A stretch of 22,135 bases of DNA from Solirubrobacterales bacterium (lineage in GTDB: Bacteria; Actinomycetota; Thermoleophilia; Solirubrobacterales; 70-9). This document shows, one piece after another, positions 1 through 7,104 of the stretch. Position 1 is the stretch's first letter. Every line of letters starts with the position of its first letter. The position numbers were made by a program, and so were the translations under genes. The stretch spans positions 1-22,135 of the forward strand of contig JAUQWL010000095.1 of NCBI GenBank assembly GCA_030835185.1. Reading direction: 5' to 3'. The notes beneath the pieces were generated by a model. It saw only the letters and a program-made list of their open reading frames with translations, ran no database searches and was not told where the DNA came from.

Positions 1-1
1 C

Positions 2-472
2 GGTGCCGACAACCTGACCTGGTTCTTCCACGTCGACGACAGCTCGCAGCCACGAAAGCCCTGGAACTCGATCCGTTCCTACTATCCGGGCGACCGCTAC
101 GTGGACTGGGTCGGAGTGTCGGTCTACGGCCCGCTCACCCCCGGCGATCCGTGGGGTCCGGGGTTCGCCGCGGACATGCGTCGCGTTTACCCCGAGCTCA
201 CCTCGCTTTCCAGCAAACCGATCGCACTGCTCGAGTTCGGCGCTCTTCAGGGCCGGCGAAAGGCGGGTGGGTTCAAAGCGGCGCTGAGGTCCGTTGCATC
301 CCGTCGTTTCCCACGGATCAAGGCCATATCCGTGTGGAGCGAATCGTGGAAAAACGGCGATGGCAGCCGCTCGAACCTGAGGATCGACTCCGACCGCCAC
401 ACCCTCAAGACCTATCGCCGCGGGGTTGACCGCCGGGTCTTCACTTCGAGGCCGCGCTTCCGGCCGGGCTGA
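2..472 (+). CDS. GH26-like glycoside hydrolase, C-terminal part (5' end outside window)
   Basis: The reading frame is open at the left edge and ends at TGA 470-472, giving about 156 residues. The visible protein has the late-barrel pattern of glycoside hydrolase family 26 (beta-mannanase/endoglucanase-like): an early WFFHVDD segment, then YYPGD.YVDWVGVSVYG, then PIALLEFG, and a closing ISVWSESW strand. By family knowledge the Glu of LLEFG (codon 233-235) sits where the catalytic nucleophile is expected; the acid/base Glu would lie upstream of the window. A likely role is hydrolysis of a beta-linked polysaccharide outside the cell, but substrate and signal peptide cannot be seen. It is convergent with the lipoprotein gene. 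An internal GTG at 101 lies in mid-domain and is not the start. The family call is fairly firm, the substrate unknown. Confidence 0.7.
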   Translation, partial: GADNLTWFFHVDDSSQPRKPWNSIRSYYPGDRYVDWVGVSVYGPLTPGDPWGPGFAADMRRVYPELTSLSSKPIALLEFGALQGRRKAGGFKAALRSVASRRFPRIKAISVWSESWKNGDGSRSNLRIDSDRHTLKTYRRGVDRRVFTSRPRFRPG

Positions 473-485
473 TTCACCCGTCCCG

Positions 486-611
486 GCAGTCGCTGCGGTC
501 CTCGCTTCGCTCGCGATGACCGTACCTCCCGAGGCCGACGGGGTACTCCAGCGGATCATGTTCGCGGTCGCCTATGTCTGGTTCGCGGTCCAGGCCGCGA
601 CCGAACTCAGT
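486..611 (+). pseudogene. possible remnant of an integral membrane protein (DUF998-like C-terminus)
   Basis: The gap between the hydrolase stop and the convergent lipoprotein gene contains, in one plus-strand frame, about 42 codons with two hydrophobic stretches around the motif ADGVLQRIMFAVAYVWFAVQA followed by basic residues. This resembles the last transmembrane helix of DUF998-type membrane proteins. There is no start codon with a ribosome site, no upstream body of a gene, and the frame then runs antisense into the lipoprotein gene, so it is not an intact gene. It may be a decayed gene end or chance hydrophobicity in GC-rich DNA. Confidence 0.2.
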
Positions 612-1023
612 CGCAGGCCGACGAAGTGGCTTCTTCGAATGACTTGGCGGCGTTCGCGATCGCGCTCACATTGAGGGCGACCACGGCGATGTCGGATGCC
701 GACGGCGATTCGGGGAGGTCGTTGATCGAATCCGATGCCGTGTCAATCGAGTCCTCGAGGTTCGAAGTCTCGTCGGGGAAGTCGCTCCGGGCCGCGTCGA
801 CCGCGGCCTCCGCGTCGCTCTGGACGGTTTCGAGATCGCTCCTCACGTTGTCAAGCACCCCCGCCTCGACCTTGACGCTGGTCAGGGTCGTGATCGAATC
901 CTGGAGCGTATCCACCTTGTCGCAGTAGTCAGGCTTGTCGCTGCCCCCGCAGCCGGCCACGACAGCGGCCGAAAGGATGAACGCGGTTCCGATTGCGACG
1001 AGGGACTTCCGGGGGGTTTCCAT
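607..1023 (-). CDS. small secreted lipoprotein, hypothetical
   Basis: This 138-residue protein begins METPRKS, followed by a hydrophobic helix (about residues 8-23) and a lipobox VVAG-C with the lipidated Cys at residue 25, then GGSDK. That is a classic type II signal peptide, so the mature protein should be anchored to the outer face of the cytoplasmic membrane. The rest (about 30-135) is acidic, rich in Asp, Ser, Ala and Val, and helical looking; it includes a Cys at residue 34 and a Cys next to the C-terminus that could form a disulfide. I do not recognise a family. It begins 27 bp downstream of the sigma-r4/DUF2993 gene on the same strand, so the two are probably co-transcribed and may work in the same envelope process. 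The function is unknown. Confidence 0.8.
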   Translation of the reverse strand: METPRKSLVAIGTAFILSAAVVAGCGGSDKPDYCDKVDTLQDSITTLTSVKVEAGVLDNVRSDLETVQSDAEAAVDAARSDFPDETSNLEDSIDTASDSINDLPESPSASDIAVVALNVSAIANAAKSFEEATSSACD

Positions 1024-1050
1024 GGGCGGATCCTACCCCCCCGGTTGCGA

Positions 1051-2187
1051 TCACGTTTTCAAACGTCCGTTCGCGCTGACCCGCACGAGGTCTCCGTTCT
1101 CGTCGGCCTCGATCGAATCGATAGAGAACCTGTCGCTTTCGATCAACGGCTGGGGTGGGATCGAGATTCCTTCCGGCAGCCCCATTGCGGCTGCGATCTG
1201 CGGCCCGGGGTCGACCTGGGCCAGCAGTCCACCACCCTCGGCGTAAATCCGCACCCCCATGCTTCCCTGGGCGCCCAGCGCGACCGACAACGAGATCTGA
1301 TCGCGCCCGGCCGGCTTGAACTTCACCTTCGCGGACGACGGCATCCCGAGAGCGGACCCGAGCGTGGCCATTTCCAGATCGGCGCTTAGGTTCAGGCTGG
1401 ATCCGTCCTTCTGCAGGTCGACGTTCTTCGCAGGTACCGGCCCTCCTCTGAGCTGGTCGACCAGAAGATGGCCGTCATCGATTTCAGCAGCGCCGTCGGA
1501 CAGCTGCGACCCGAAATCAGGGGACTCGGTGACGTCAACCTCGCCCAGGTGAGCATCCACTCGACCGGGTTTGGCCCCGACCAGTACGCCGATCGCAGGA
1601 AACGGGGTCGACATGCTCAGCTCCTTTACCGGCCCCAGATCCTGAAGGCGATCGCGCACGCTGTTCGCCGCCATGGTCGGGATCGCCGCCTGTGATGCGA
1701 TCACGATGACCAGGGCGGCAATGCCGCCGCCGATTGCAACGCGATAGCGGGTACTCAGGCCGCGACCGATCTCCCGCCAGCGCGCAAACGGGTTCGCCCG
1801 GACTTGACGGGTCCGACTCGTCGGAGGGAAGTCCGCCTCGGGGGCGATCTGGCGCAGTTCAATGGCCAGCCTCTCGGCCAGTTCGTTCGCCCGCGCATCG
1901 CGATTCAAGGTCTCGGAGATCGACTCGCCGGCCTGCTCATCGGCCTGGCCCAGGAGGAAGTCGGTCAGGCCGACGTACTCGTCCGGATCTTCACCGGCGA
2001 GCGTCGCGAGTGCCTCGCGGGCTCGTTCCCGAACTCCTTCCACGTCGGTGTCGAGCAGTGCCGCGATGTCGGCGTAGTCCCGCCCGCCAAGCAGAATCAG
2101 TCGAAGCAGGGCGACCTGTCCTTTGCCGGGAGACGCCGGGGCGGATGCCCCCACGGAAGAGGAAGGCCGCCGGCTGCCTTCAGCCAC
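1051..2187 (-). CDS. membrane-anchored sigma-region-4-like HTH / DUF2993 (LmeA-like) fusion protein
   Basis: The protein has 378 residues from GTG 2187. Residues about 24-63 (QVALLRLILLGGRDYADIAA and onward) resemble sigma-70 region 4: a hydrophobic helix, a YxDIAxLL helix and a VRERAREAL recognition-type helix. A charged linker (65-145) leads to one membrane helix, about 148-170 (YRVAIGGGIAALVIVIASQA). Residues 175-378 look like DUF2993/LmeA phospholipid-binding-like proteins: AANSVRDRLQDLG, FPAIGVLVGAKPGRVDAHLG, and a late SDRFSIDSIE strand. The expected topology is HTH inside and lipid-binding domain outside. A longer frame reaches GTG 2211, but the GGAGG at 2194-2198 sits 6 bp before GTG 2187, which decides the start. 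It is divergent from the two-component genes and followed by the lipoprotein. DNA or RNA-polymerase binding is inferred; the HTH could also be structural. Confidence 0.75.
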   Translation of the reverse strand: MAEGSRRPSSSVGASAPASPGKGQVALLRLILLGGRDYADIAALLDTDVEGVRERAREALATLAGEDPDEYVGLTDFLLGQADEQAGESISETLNRDARANELAERLAIELRQIAPEADFPPTSRTRQVRANPFARWREIGRGLSTRYRVAIGGGIAALVIVIASQAAIPTMAANSVRDRLQDLGPVKELSMSTPFPAIGVLVGAKPGRVDAHLGEVDVTESPDFGSQLSDGAAEIDDGHLLVDQLRGGPVPAKNVDLQKDGSSLNLSADLEMATLGSALGMPSSAKVKFKPAGRDQISLSVALGAQGSMGVRIYAEGGGLLAQVDPGPQIAAAMGLPEGISIPPQPLIESDRFSIDSIEADENGDLVRVSANGRLKT

Positions 2188-2193
2188 GACTCG

Positions 2194-2198
2194 CCTCC
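2194..2198 (-). promoter_or_regulatory. ribosome binding site deciding the start of the sigma-r4/DUF2993 gene
   Basis: Read on the minus strand this is GGAGG, 6 bp before GTG 2187. It lies inside the coding region of the longer possible frame from GTG 2211, which has no such site, so the shorter start is preferred. Confidence 0.6.
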
Positions 2199-2290
2199 AG
2201 TGCCTTGCCACCCTTTTTCGAGCGCGGTTTCGGCAGCCCGTTCGTCACGGAGTCGTCGGCGAATGCTCTGCCGCTGGAAGATCGAATTCG

Positions 2291-2319
2291 TTGGGATCCT
2301 GAGTTCATCCCGACACTAT
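2291..2319 (+). promoter_or_regulatory. candidate sigma-70-type promoter for the two-component operon
   Basis: TTGGGA (2291-2296) and CACTAT (2314-2319) are separated by 17 bp within the divergent intergenic region, about 90 bp ahead of the histidine kinase start. Each hexamer matches the consensus only in part, so this is a weak candidate read by eye. Confidence 0.25.
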
Positions 2320-2407
2320 GCACCCCGTCCACCAGGATTTCACCTGATCGCAACGTCTTCTTAGAGGATCCTCAGAGCCGGCCTGCGGTCGCTGTCACAC
2401 TCCTTCG

Positions 2408-3817
2408 GTGCTTGCACGCCTTGCTTCCATCCTCAACAGCATGCGCTTTCGGGTGGCGATCGCCTCTGGATTCGTCGTCGCCGCCGTGATTGTCGCCACC
2501 GGCGTCGTGCTGGTCCGGGAGAGCGCTCGAAGCGATCGGATCGCGGTGGACCAGCGCCTCGAGCGACAGTCGAGTGCTTTCGCGTTGGCAGCCAGACTGA
2601 ATCTTGCGCCGCTTCGTGAGGCGTATCCCCCGGGCAGTGTCGAGGGAAGGGCGACTTCACTCCTCCGCGGCTCAGACACGGCCGTCCGGATCTACTCGGA
2701 GGACCGCCTGGTCTTCGAAGCCGGCCCGCTTCCGCCCGAGGGCCTGCCGAAGGCGCCACGGCCAGGGGCAAGGAGTCTCTATCCCGCCTCCGGAGTCGAG
2801 TGGCGCTCCTACACACGCCCGATTCCGGGGACGGACACCACGGCAGAAGCGCTTACTTCCCTCGCACCCGAGAACGCACGCCGCGACACGCTCCGTCGGA
2901 ACGTGATGCTCCTGGCTGCCGGTGGCATGGCGGTTGCCGCGGGTCTGGCCGCGCTCGCCGCAGGCTTCGTGTTGCGTCCGCTTCGCCACCTGCGACGCGC
3001 TGCCGACGAGGTCGCGGGGACCCGTGAACTGGTCTATCGCGTCCCGACCGAGGGAGCAAGCGAGGTCAAATCGGTCAGTGTCGCCCTGAACTCGATGCTG
3101 GATCGACTTCAGGAAGCCTCGATCGAGCGGGAACGGGCCACAGACGCTACCCGGAGGTTCGTCGCGGATGCAGGCCACGAGCTGAGGACGCCGCTGGCGA
3201 CGCTCGGTGCCACCCTCGAGCTGCTGGTGAACCATCCAGAGCTTTCCGGACCGGAACGTGACGCTGCCCTCGCGGATGCCCTGGCCGAAGAGCGTCGGCT
3301 CGCGGCGCTCACCGACGCACTTCAGACCCTTGCGCTCGGGGACGGAGGCGGATTCGGCGACGAACGCGAGATCGACTTCGAAGACCTGGTCCGGACGGCT
3401 CTTGCATCTGCGTCCCTGCGTCATCCCGAGGCAACGTTTCGCCGGACCCCGGGAGACCCTGTGGGCCCGGTAACCGGATCGCCTTCGGGTTTGAGGACGC
3501 TCGTGGACAACCTGCTCGAAAACGCCGCGCGGCATGGCCATGCCGACGAGGCACCGACCATCGAGGTATCGCTCCACACCGAGGGTTCGACGCTCCGGAT
3601 CGAAGTGGACGACGACGGGCCGGGCATACCGCCAGAAGAGAGGGAAGCCGTTTTCGAACGCTTCCATCGAGCCCCCGGTGGCGCCGGAGGTGGCTCCGGC
3701 CTCGGGCTTGCGCTCGTCGCCCAGCAGGCCCGGCGCCATGGTGGCCGGGTACGCGCCGTCGAAAGCGAGAGAGGTGGCGCCCGGTTCGAGGTCACGATTC
3801 TGACCGGGGCCGCCTGA
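2408..3817 (+). CDS. two-component sensor histidine kinase (HAMP, HisKA, HATPase_c)
   Basis: This 469-residue membrane kinase has a first transmembrane helix at about 14-36, an extracytoplasmic sensor region of roughly 125 residues, a second helix at about 166-190, a HAMP linker (about 188-240), a HisKA dimerisation helix with the phospho-accepting His257 in GHELRTP, and a C-terminal ATPase domain with an N box (DNLLENAARHG), a DDDGPGIP motif and a GSGLGLALV motif. It senses an unknown envelope signal and passes phosphate to the response regulator encoded next, whose ATG overlaps its TGA by one base at 3817. GTG 2408 is the longest start; ATG 2441 (MRFRV) is also possible, and neither has a clear ribosome site. 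Its specific signal cannot be told from sequence, and no gene nearby is an obvious target. Confidence 0.92.
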   Translation: MLARLASILNSMRFRVAIASGFVVAAVIVATGVVLVRESARSDRIAVDQRLERQSSAFALAARLNLAPLREAYPPGSVEGRATSLLRGSDTAVRIYSEDRLVFEAGPLPPEGLPKAPRPGARSLYPASGVEWRSYTRPIPGTDTTAEALTSLAPENARRDTLRRNVMLLAAGGMAVAAGLAALAAGFVLRPLRHLRRAADEVAGTRELVYRVPTEGASEVKSVSVALNSMLDRLQEASIERERATDATRRFVADAGHELRTPLATLGATLELLVNHPELSGPERDAALADALAEERRLAALTDALQTLALGDGGGFGDEREIDFEDLVRTALASASLRHPEATFRRTPGDPVGPVTGSPSGLRTLVDNLLENAARHGHADEAPTIEVSLHTEGSTLRIEVDDDGPGIPPEEREAVFERFHRAPGGAGGGSGLGLALVAQQARRHGGRVRAVESERGGARFEVTILTGAA

Positions 3818-4506
3818 TGAACGCCGCCCCTGTGCTTGTCGTGGACGACGATCGCCGCTTGCTGGCCGCCATGACCCGCGGCCTCAGGGCAGAAGGGTTC
3901 GATGTACGCACCGCGAGTGACGGCGACAGCGCCCTCGCCGTGTTGGAAGCCCGCGAAGTCGCTCTTGCCGTGCTCGACATCAGCATGCCGGGCCTCGACG
4001 GCATCGACGTGATTCGCCATGCCCGGGCCAGGGGTCTCGATCTGCCGATCTGCATCGTTTCGGCGCGAACAGAGATCCACGACCGCATCCTCGGCCTCGA
4101 GGCCGGTGCCGACGACTACATGATCAAACCGTTTGCCCTGAGTGAGCTCACTGCGCGAATCCACGCGCTCCTGCGTCGCCGGGCACCGGATCTGGCTGAA
4201 CTCGAGGTCGGCGACCTGCGGGTTGACGGTGGCGCGCGCCGAGCATGGCGCGGAGAGAGGGAACTCGCCCTGACGCGCCGGGAGTTCGACCTCCTGCAGG
4301 CTCTGATTCGGCGGGCGGGCACCGTTGTGACCCGCGCCGATCTACTGCGGATCGTGTGGGGACATTCGGACGCCACGGATACGAACGTCGTCGATGTCTT
4401 CGTCGGCTACCTGCGCCGAAAGCTGGAAGAGAGCGGCGAGGAGAGGATGATCCACACGGCCCCGGGCGTGGGCTTCATTCTCGATCGCCAGGAAACCGGC
4501 AGCTAG
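3817..4506 (+). CDS. OmpR/PhoB-family response regulator
   Basis: This 229-residue protein has a receiver domain (about 5-118) with the acidic pocket VVDDD near residues 10-12, the phosphorylated Asp54 in LDISMPG, and Lys104 in MIKPF. It is joined to a winged-helix DNA-binding domain (about 130-225) with LTRREFDLLQAL and a VVDVFVGYLRRKL recognition segment. It should be the cognate partner of the kinase immediately upstream: the two genes overlap by one base and are surely co-translated. When phosphorylated it would bind direct-repeat DNA sites and regulate transcription; the targets are unknown. The divergent sigma-r4/DUF2993-lipoprotein pair, which shares the kinase upstream region, is a reasonable candidate but not shown by any visible binding site. 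Length and motifs are typical. Confidence 0.93.
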   Translation: MNAAPVLVVDDDRRLLAAMTRGLRAEGFDVRTASDGDSALAVLEAREVALAVLDISMPGLDGIDVIRHARARGLDLPICIVSARTEIHDRILGLEAGADDYMIKPFALSELTARIHALLRRRAPDLAELEVGDLRVDGGARRAWRGERELALTRREFDLLQALIRRAGTVVTRADLLRIVWGHSDATDTNVVDVFVGYLRRKLEESGEERMIHTAPGVGFILDRQETGS

Positions 4507-4549
4507 GTTTCGACCGGACCTGCTCGTAGGAGGCTTGTAACAGCCGGAA

Positions 4550-4636
4550 CGGAGGGGGTGGGATTCGAACCCACGGTACGCCGAAACGCACAACAGTTTT
4601 CGAGACTGCCCGATTCAACCACTCTCGCACCCCTCC
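4550..4636 (-). tRNA. tRNA-Ser (anticodon CGA)
   Basis: On the minus strand the acceptor strand GGAGGGG (4630-4636) pairs with CCCCTCC (4551-4557), followed by discriminator G. The anticodon loop CTCGAAA gives CGA, reading UCG serine codons. A long variable arm (stem-forming GTGCG/CGTAC) and a T-arm GTGGG-TTCGAAT-CCCAC complete a class II serine tRNA of 87 nt. CCA is not encoded. The gene lies just behind the response regulator on the opposite strand. A TTAGAT (4656-4651 on the minus strand) is a possible -10 element, without a convincing -35. Confidence 0.95.
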
Positions 4637-4700
4637 AGGGTGGCAGACAAATCTAACAATCCGGGAGCGGGGGGCGCACCCCGACCGACCGCGCTGTGGG

Positions 4701-4728
4701 TTGGCGATTCGAAGCCGTTTGGGATAAT
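4701..4728 (+). promoter_or_regulatory. promoter of tRNA-Ser(GGA)
   Basis: TTGGCG (4701-4706) and GATAAT (4723-4728) are 16 bp apart, and the -10 box ends 12 bp before the first base of the mature tRNA. This is the arrangement expected for a tRNA promoter and the best promoter match noticed in the window. Confidence 0.6.
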
Positions 4729-4740
4729 CTGCATGTCTCC

Positions 4741-4829
4741 GGAGAGGTGTCCGAGTGGTTTAAGGAGCGCGACTGGAACTCGCGTGGGCGGGATCTCTCG
4801 CCTCGTGGGTTCGAATCCCACCCTCTCCG
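4741..4829 (+). tRNA. tRNA-Ser (anticodon GGA)
   Basis: The acceptor GGAGAGG (4741-4747) pairs with CCTCTCC (4822-4828), with discriminator G at 4829. The anticodon stem CGCGA/TCGCG encloses the loop CTGGAAC, giving anticodon GGA (UCC and UCU serine codons). The long variable arm (GGGCG...CGCCT) and the T-arm GTGGG-TTCGAAT-CCCAC identify a class II serine tRNA of 89 nt without encoded CCA. It is divergent from the other tRNA-Ser gene, 104 bp away. Confidence 0.96.
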
Positions 4830-4938
4830 TAACCGGTACGGGACGGCCTCTGCGCCGGGCGTTGTTCGCCTTCGGCGGGGGCCGCTCCGACACCTGTTGT
4901 GAAGGCCGGGAAGAACCGGGTCGGTCCGCCCGGGCCGA

Positions 4939-5388
4939 TCAGCGGCGGGCAGCGAAGAAGCCGGTGAGCAGGCGACCGCACTGATCGGCGAGTACGCCCC
5001 CGGTCACCTGCGGGTGGTGGTTCAGTTCCGGCTCGGCGAGCACGTCGAGAACCGACCCTGCCGCGCCGGCCTTCGCATCCTTCGCACCGAAGACCACCCT
5101 GGGAATGCGGGCCAGGACGATAGCCCCGGCGCACATCGCGCAGGGCTCGAGCGTGACGTAGAGAGTCGTCCCCGGCAGGCGCCAGCCGCCGAGAACCCCT
5201 GCTGCCTCGCGGATCGCGAGTATCTCGGCGTGAGCGGTCGGGTCGAGGTCGGCCTCGCGCCGGTTTCCGGCGGCGGCGATGATGACGCCGTCGTGGACGA
5301 TCACGGCACCGATCGGCACGTCGCCCGCCCCGGCCGCCCGGCGGGCCTGCTCGATGGCCGCCTCCATGTGCGATTCGTCCGTGTTCAC
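4939..5388 (-). CDS. tadA: tRNA-specific adenosine deaminase TadA
   Basis: This 149-residue cytidine/deoxycytidylate-deaminase-fold enzyme has the zinc site HAE (His53, Glu55) and PCAMC (Cys83, Cys86), plus the GDVPIGAVIV strand and a LEPCAMC-AGAI helix typical of TadA. By family knowledge it deaminates A34 of tRNA-Arg(ACG) to inosine so that CGU, CGC and CGA can be read. The length matches the family. The start is GTG 5388; ATG 5367 is an alternative that leaves the fold intact, and neither has a strong ribosome site. It is divergent from the subtilase gene, and two tRNA genes lie beyond its 3' end, a thematic but probably accidental neighbourhood. Other deaminases such as guanine deaminase share the fold, but the motif set favours TadA. 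Confidence 0.9.
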   Translation of the reverse strand: MNTDESHMEAAIEQARRAAGAGDVPIGAVIVHDGVIIAAAGNRREADLDPTAHAEILAIREAAGVLGGWRLPGTTLYVTLEPCAMCAGAIVLARIPRVVFGAKDAKAGAAGSVLDVLAEPELNHHPQVTGGVLADQCGRLLTGFFAARR

Positions 5389-5467
5389 TGATCCAGCCTA
5401 TGAAACGAGCAACTATGCGGCCGATCCGGTGTTCATACGGTGTCGGGCCCGAGCGGCACGGCCCGCC

Positions 5468-6874
5468 ATGATCCGGACCTCGAGCAGACACCTCACTTGC
5501 CTCGCCCTCGCCCTCGTCGGGCTTGCTTTCGTCCTGTTTTCCGGGGCAACGGGCGTGGCATCTGCGAACACACCTTCTCCGGCCCCCGCCGCCGCAGGGC
5601 AGGAAGTACTTCCGGGCGAGGAGTACGTACAGGGTCAGGTCCTCGTCCAGTTCGAAGGCGAGCCGACCCCCCAGGCGATCGACATCCCGGCGACCGCAGA
5701 CGAAGAGCGCGTTGCGGCGGCACTGGAACACCAGGCCGGCATCGAGTCTGCGAGCCCCAACTACGTCGCCCGTGTATCGGGTTGGATTCCGAACGACCCG
5801 GGCCTGAACCCGGCCCGGACGGGGCCGCGGGGCGACTGGCAGAAACGCCAGTGGAACCTGCTGCCCTGCTACAGCCTGTGTTACCCGGGAGTGGCGACCA
5901 ACGCGCGGGTCTCCCGCGGCGGGGCCAACGTGATCCGCGCCTGGCAGGAGCTGCGACAGGCGGGACGCCCGGGGGCACAAGGGGTGCGGATCGCGGTGCT
6001 CGACAGTGGCGTTGCATACCGCAAGCGGGGGAAGGGTTTTCGCCGCAATCCGGACATGAAGGCGAGGACGTTCCTTCCCGGCTTCGACTTCGTCGAGCGC
6101 GACCGGGTTCCGCTCGATCTGAACGGACACGGCACCCATGTGGCGGCGACGATCGCCCAGGCGACCAACAATCGGCGCGGACTGGCCGGAATCGCTTTCG
6201 GTGCCCGGCTGATCCCGGTCAGAGTGATGGACGCCAACGGCTTCGGAACGACGCTCAACATCGTCAAAGGCATCCGCTGGGCGGCCAACCACGGCGCCCG
6301 GGTGATCAACATGTCGCTGAACTTCGCCTGCGGCGAATCGATCCCGTCGCTCGACAAAGCACTGAAGTACGCCCACCGTAAAGGGGCCGTCCTGGTCGGA
6401 TCCGCGGGCAACATCGGCTCACAGGCGTGTCCCTCCCCGCCGGCGACCTCCCCGGTAGTGATCTCGGTCGGCGGCAGCACCGAGAGTGGCTGTCTCGCCT
6501 CCTACAGCTTCAAGAGCGCCGAGATCGATCTGCTCGCGCCCGGCGGTGGAAGCCCTCGCCCGGACTGCCCGTACGCAGGACGTAACCGCGGAATCCTCCA
6601 GGTCGCGATGGTCGGCCGCGATCCTCTGTGGTTCGGAATCCAGGACATCTGGCAGGGGACTTCCATGTCGGCCGCCCACGTATCAGCCGGGGCGGCCATG
6701 GTTCTGGCCGGCGACGTGCTCGGGAAGAAGCGGGGACCCGACCGCGTAGCCGACCGGCTTCTCGAGACGGCGCGCGCGCCGACCTACGGCTCCGGCGATC
6801 CGGCATCAGGCTTCGGTGCCGGCATGCTCGACCTCGGCCGGGCGACCAACCCCGCCGTCGAACCCGTTCCCTGA
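5468..6874 (+). CDS. secreted subtilisin-like serine protease (S8 family)
   Basis: The protein has 468 residues from ATG 5468. The frame continues open upstream, but MIRTSSRHL followed by a hydrophobic helix and an ASA-N cleavage site (about residue 33) is a clear Sec signal peptide, which decides the start; that upstream stretch is antisense to tadA. A short I9-like propeptide (about 45-100; GEEYVQGQVLVQF ... ASPNYVARV) precedes the catalytic domain with Asp179 (AVLDSG), His221 (GHGTHVA) and Ser399 (GTSMSAAHV), and GSAGN near the oxyanion hole. Four Cys near CYSLCYPG and CPSPP may form disulfides. No C-terminal anchor or sorting signal is visible, so the mature enzyme should be released. It ends upstream of a tandem-repeat array and is convergent with the universal stress protein. 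The physiological substrate is unknown. Confidence 0.93.
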   Translation: MIRTSSRHLTCLALALVGLAFVLFSGATGVASANTPSPAPAAAGQEVLPGEEYVQGQVLVQFEGEPTPQAIDIPATADEERVAAALEHQAGIESASPNYVARVSGWIPNDPGLNPARTGPRGDWQKRQWNLLPCYSLCYPGVATNARVSRGGANVIRAWQELRQAGRPGAQGVRIAVLDSGVAYRKRGKGFRRNPDMKARTFLPGFDFVERDRVPLDLNGHGTHVAATIAQATNNRRGLAGIAFGARLIPVRVMDANGFGTTLNIVKGIRWAANHGARVINMSLNFACGESIPSLDKALKYAHRKGAVLVGSAGNIGSQACPSPPATSPVVISVGGSTESGCLASYSFKSAEIDLLAPGGGSPRPDCPYAGRNRGILQVAMVGRDPLWFGIQDIWQGTSMSAAHVSAGAAMVLAGDVLGKKRGPDRVADRLLETARAPTYGSGDPASGFGAGMLDLGRATNPAVEPVP

Positions 6875-6898
6875 GTCCGCGTCTCGCGGTCGGCGGGA

Positions 6899-7080
6899 CG
6901 GGCCACCCCGAGCCGGACCCGGATTCACCGGGCCACCCTGGCGCGCCGCTCTGAGCCAGACCCGGATTCACCGGGCCACCCCGAGCCGGATTCTGACCTG
7001 CCGGGCCAAGCCTGTCGGGTCACCCTGAGCCGGCGCCTGACCTGCCGGACCCACCCTGAGCCGGCCTCCGACCTGCCGGG
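6899..7080. repeat. imperfect tandem repeat array between convergent genes (period about 30 bp)
   Basis: Five degenerate units begin at 6899, 6929, 6972, 7002 and 7046 (lengths 30, 43, 30, 44 and 31 bp), with a partial sixth at 7077. Each opens with CGG(G)CC or similar and carries variants of CCACCCTGAGCCGG and GACCTGC or GATTCAC. The two longer units contain a 13-14 bp insertion. The core CCCTGAG also occurs across the subtilase stop codon (6869-6875), and CTGAGCCAGACCC (6951-6963) recurs inverted at 7096-7108 across the stop of the universal stress gene. No open reading frame or T-tract is convincing here. It may act as a bidirectional terminator or be slippage-generated DNA. Confidence 0.75.
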
Positions 7081-7104
7081 CCTGGCTTCGATGCGGGGTC
7101 TGGC

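Noticed and set aside
2672..3739. Open frame of 355 codons antisense to the histidine kinase
   Set aside because: All kinase motifs are on the plus strand; the antisense product has no domain or signal.
4550..4829. tRNA-Ser genes as the attachment site of a genomic island
   Set aside because: No integrase, no direct repeat of a tRNA 3' end, and the flanking genes are ordinary chromosomal ones.
5279..5467. Upstream extension of the subtilase frame
   Set aside because: It overlaps tadA antisense and would bury the signal peptide that begins at ATG 5468.
6899..7080. Possible CRISPR array
   Set aside because: Units are contiguous and degenerate with no unique spacers of constant size, and no cas gene is present. 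The same applies to the arrays at 18862 and 21760.
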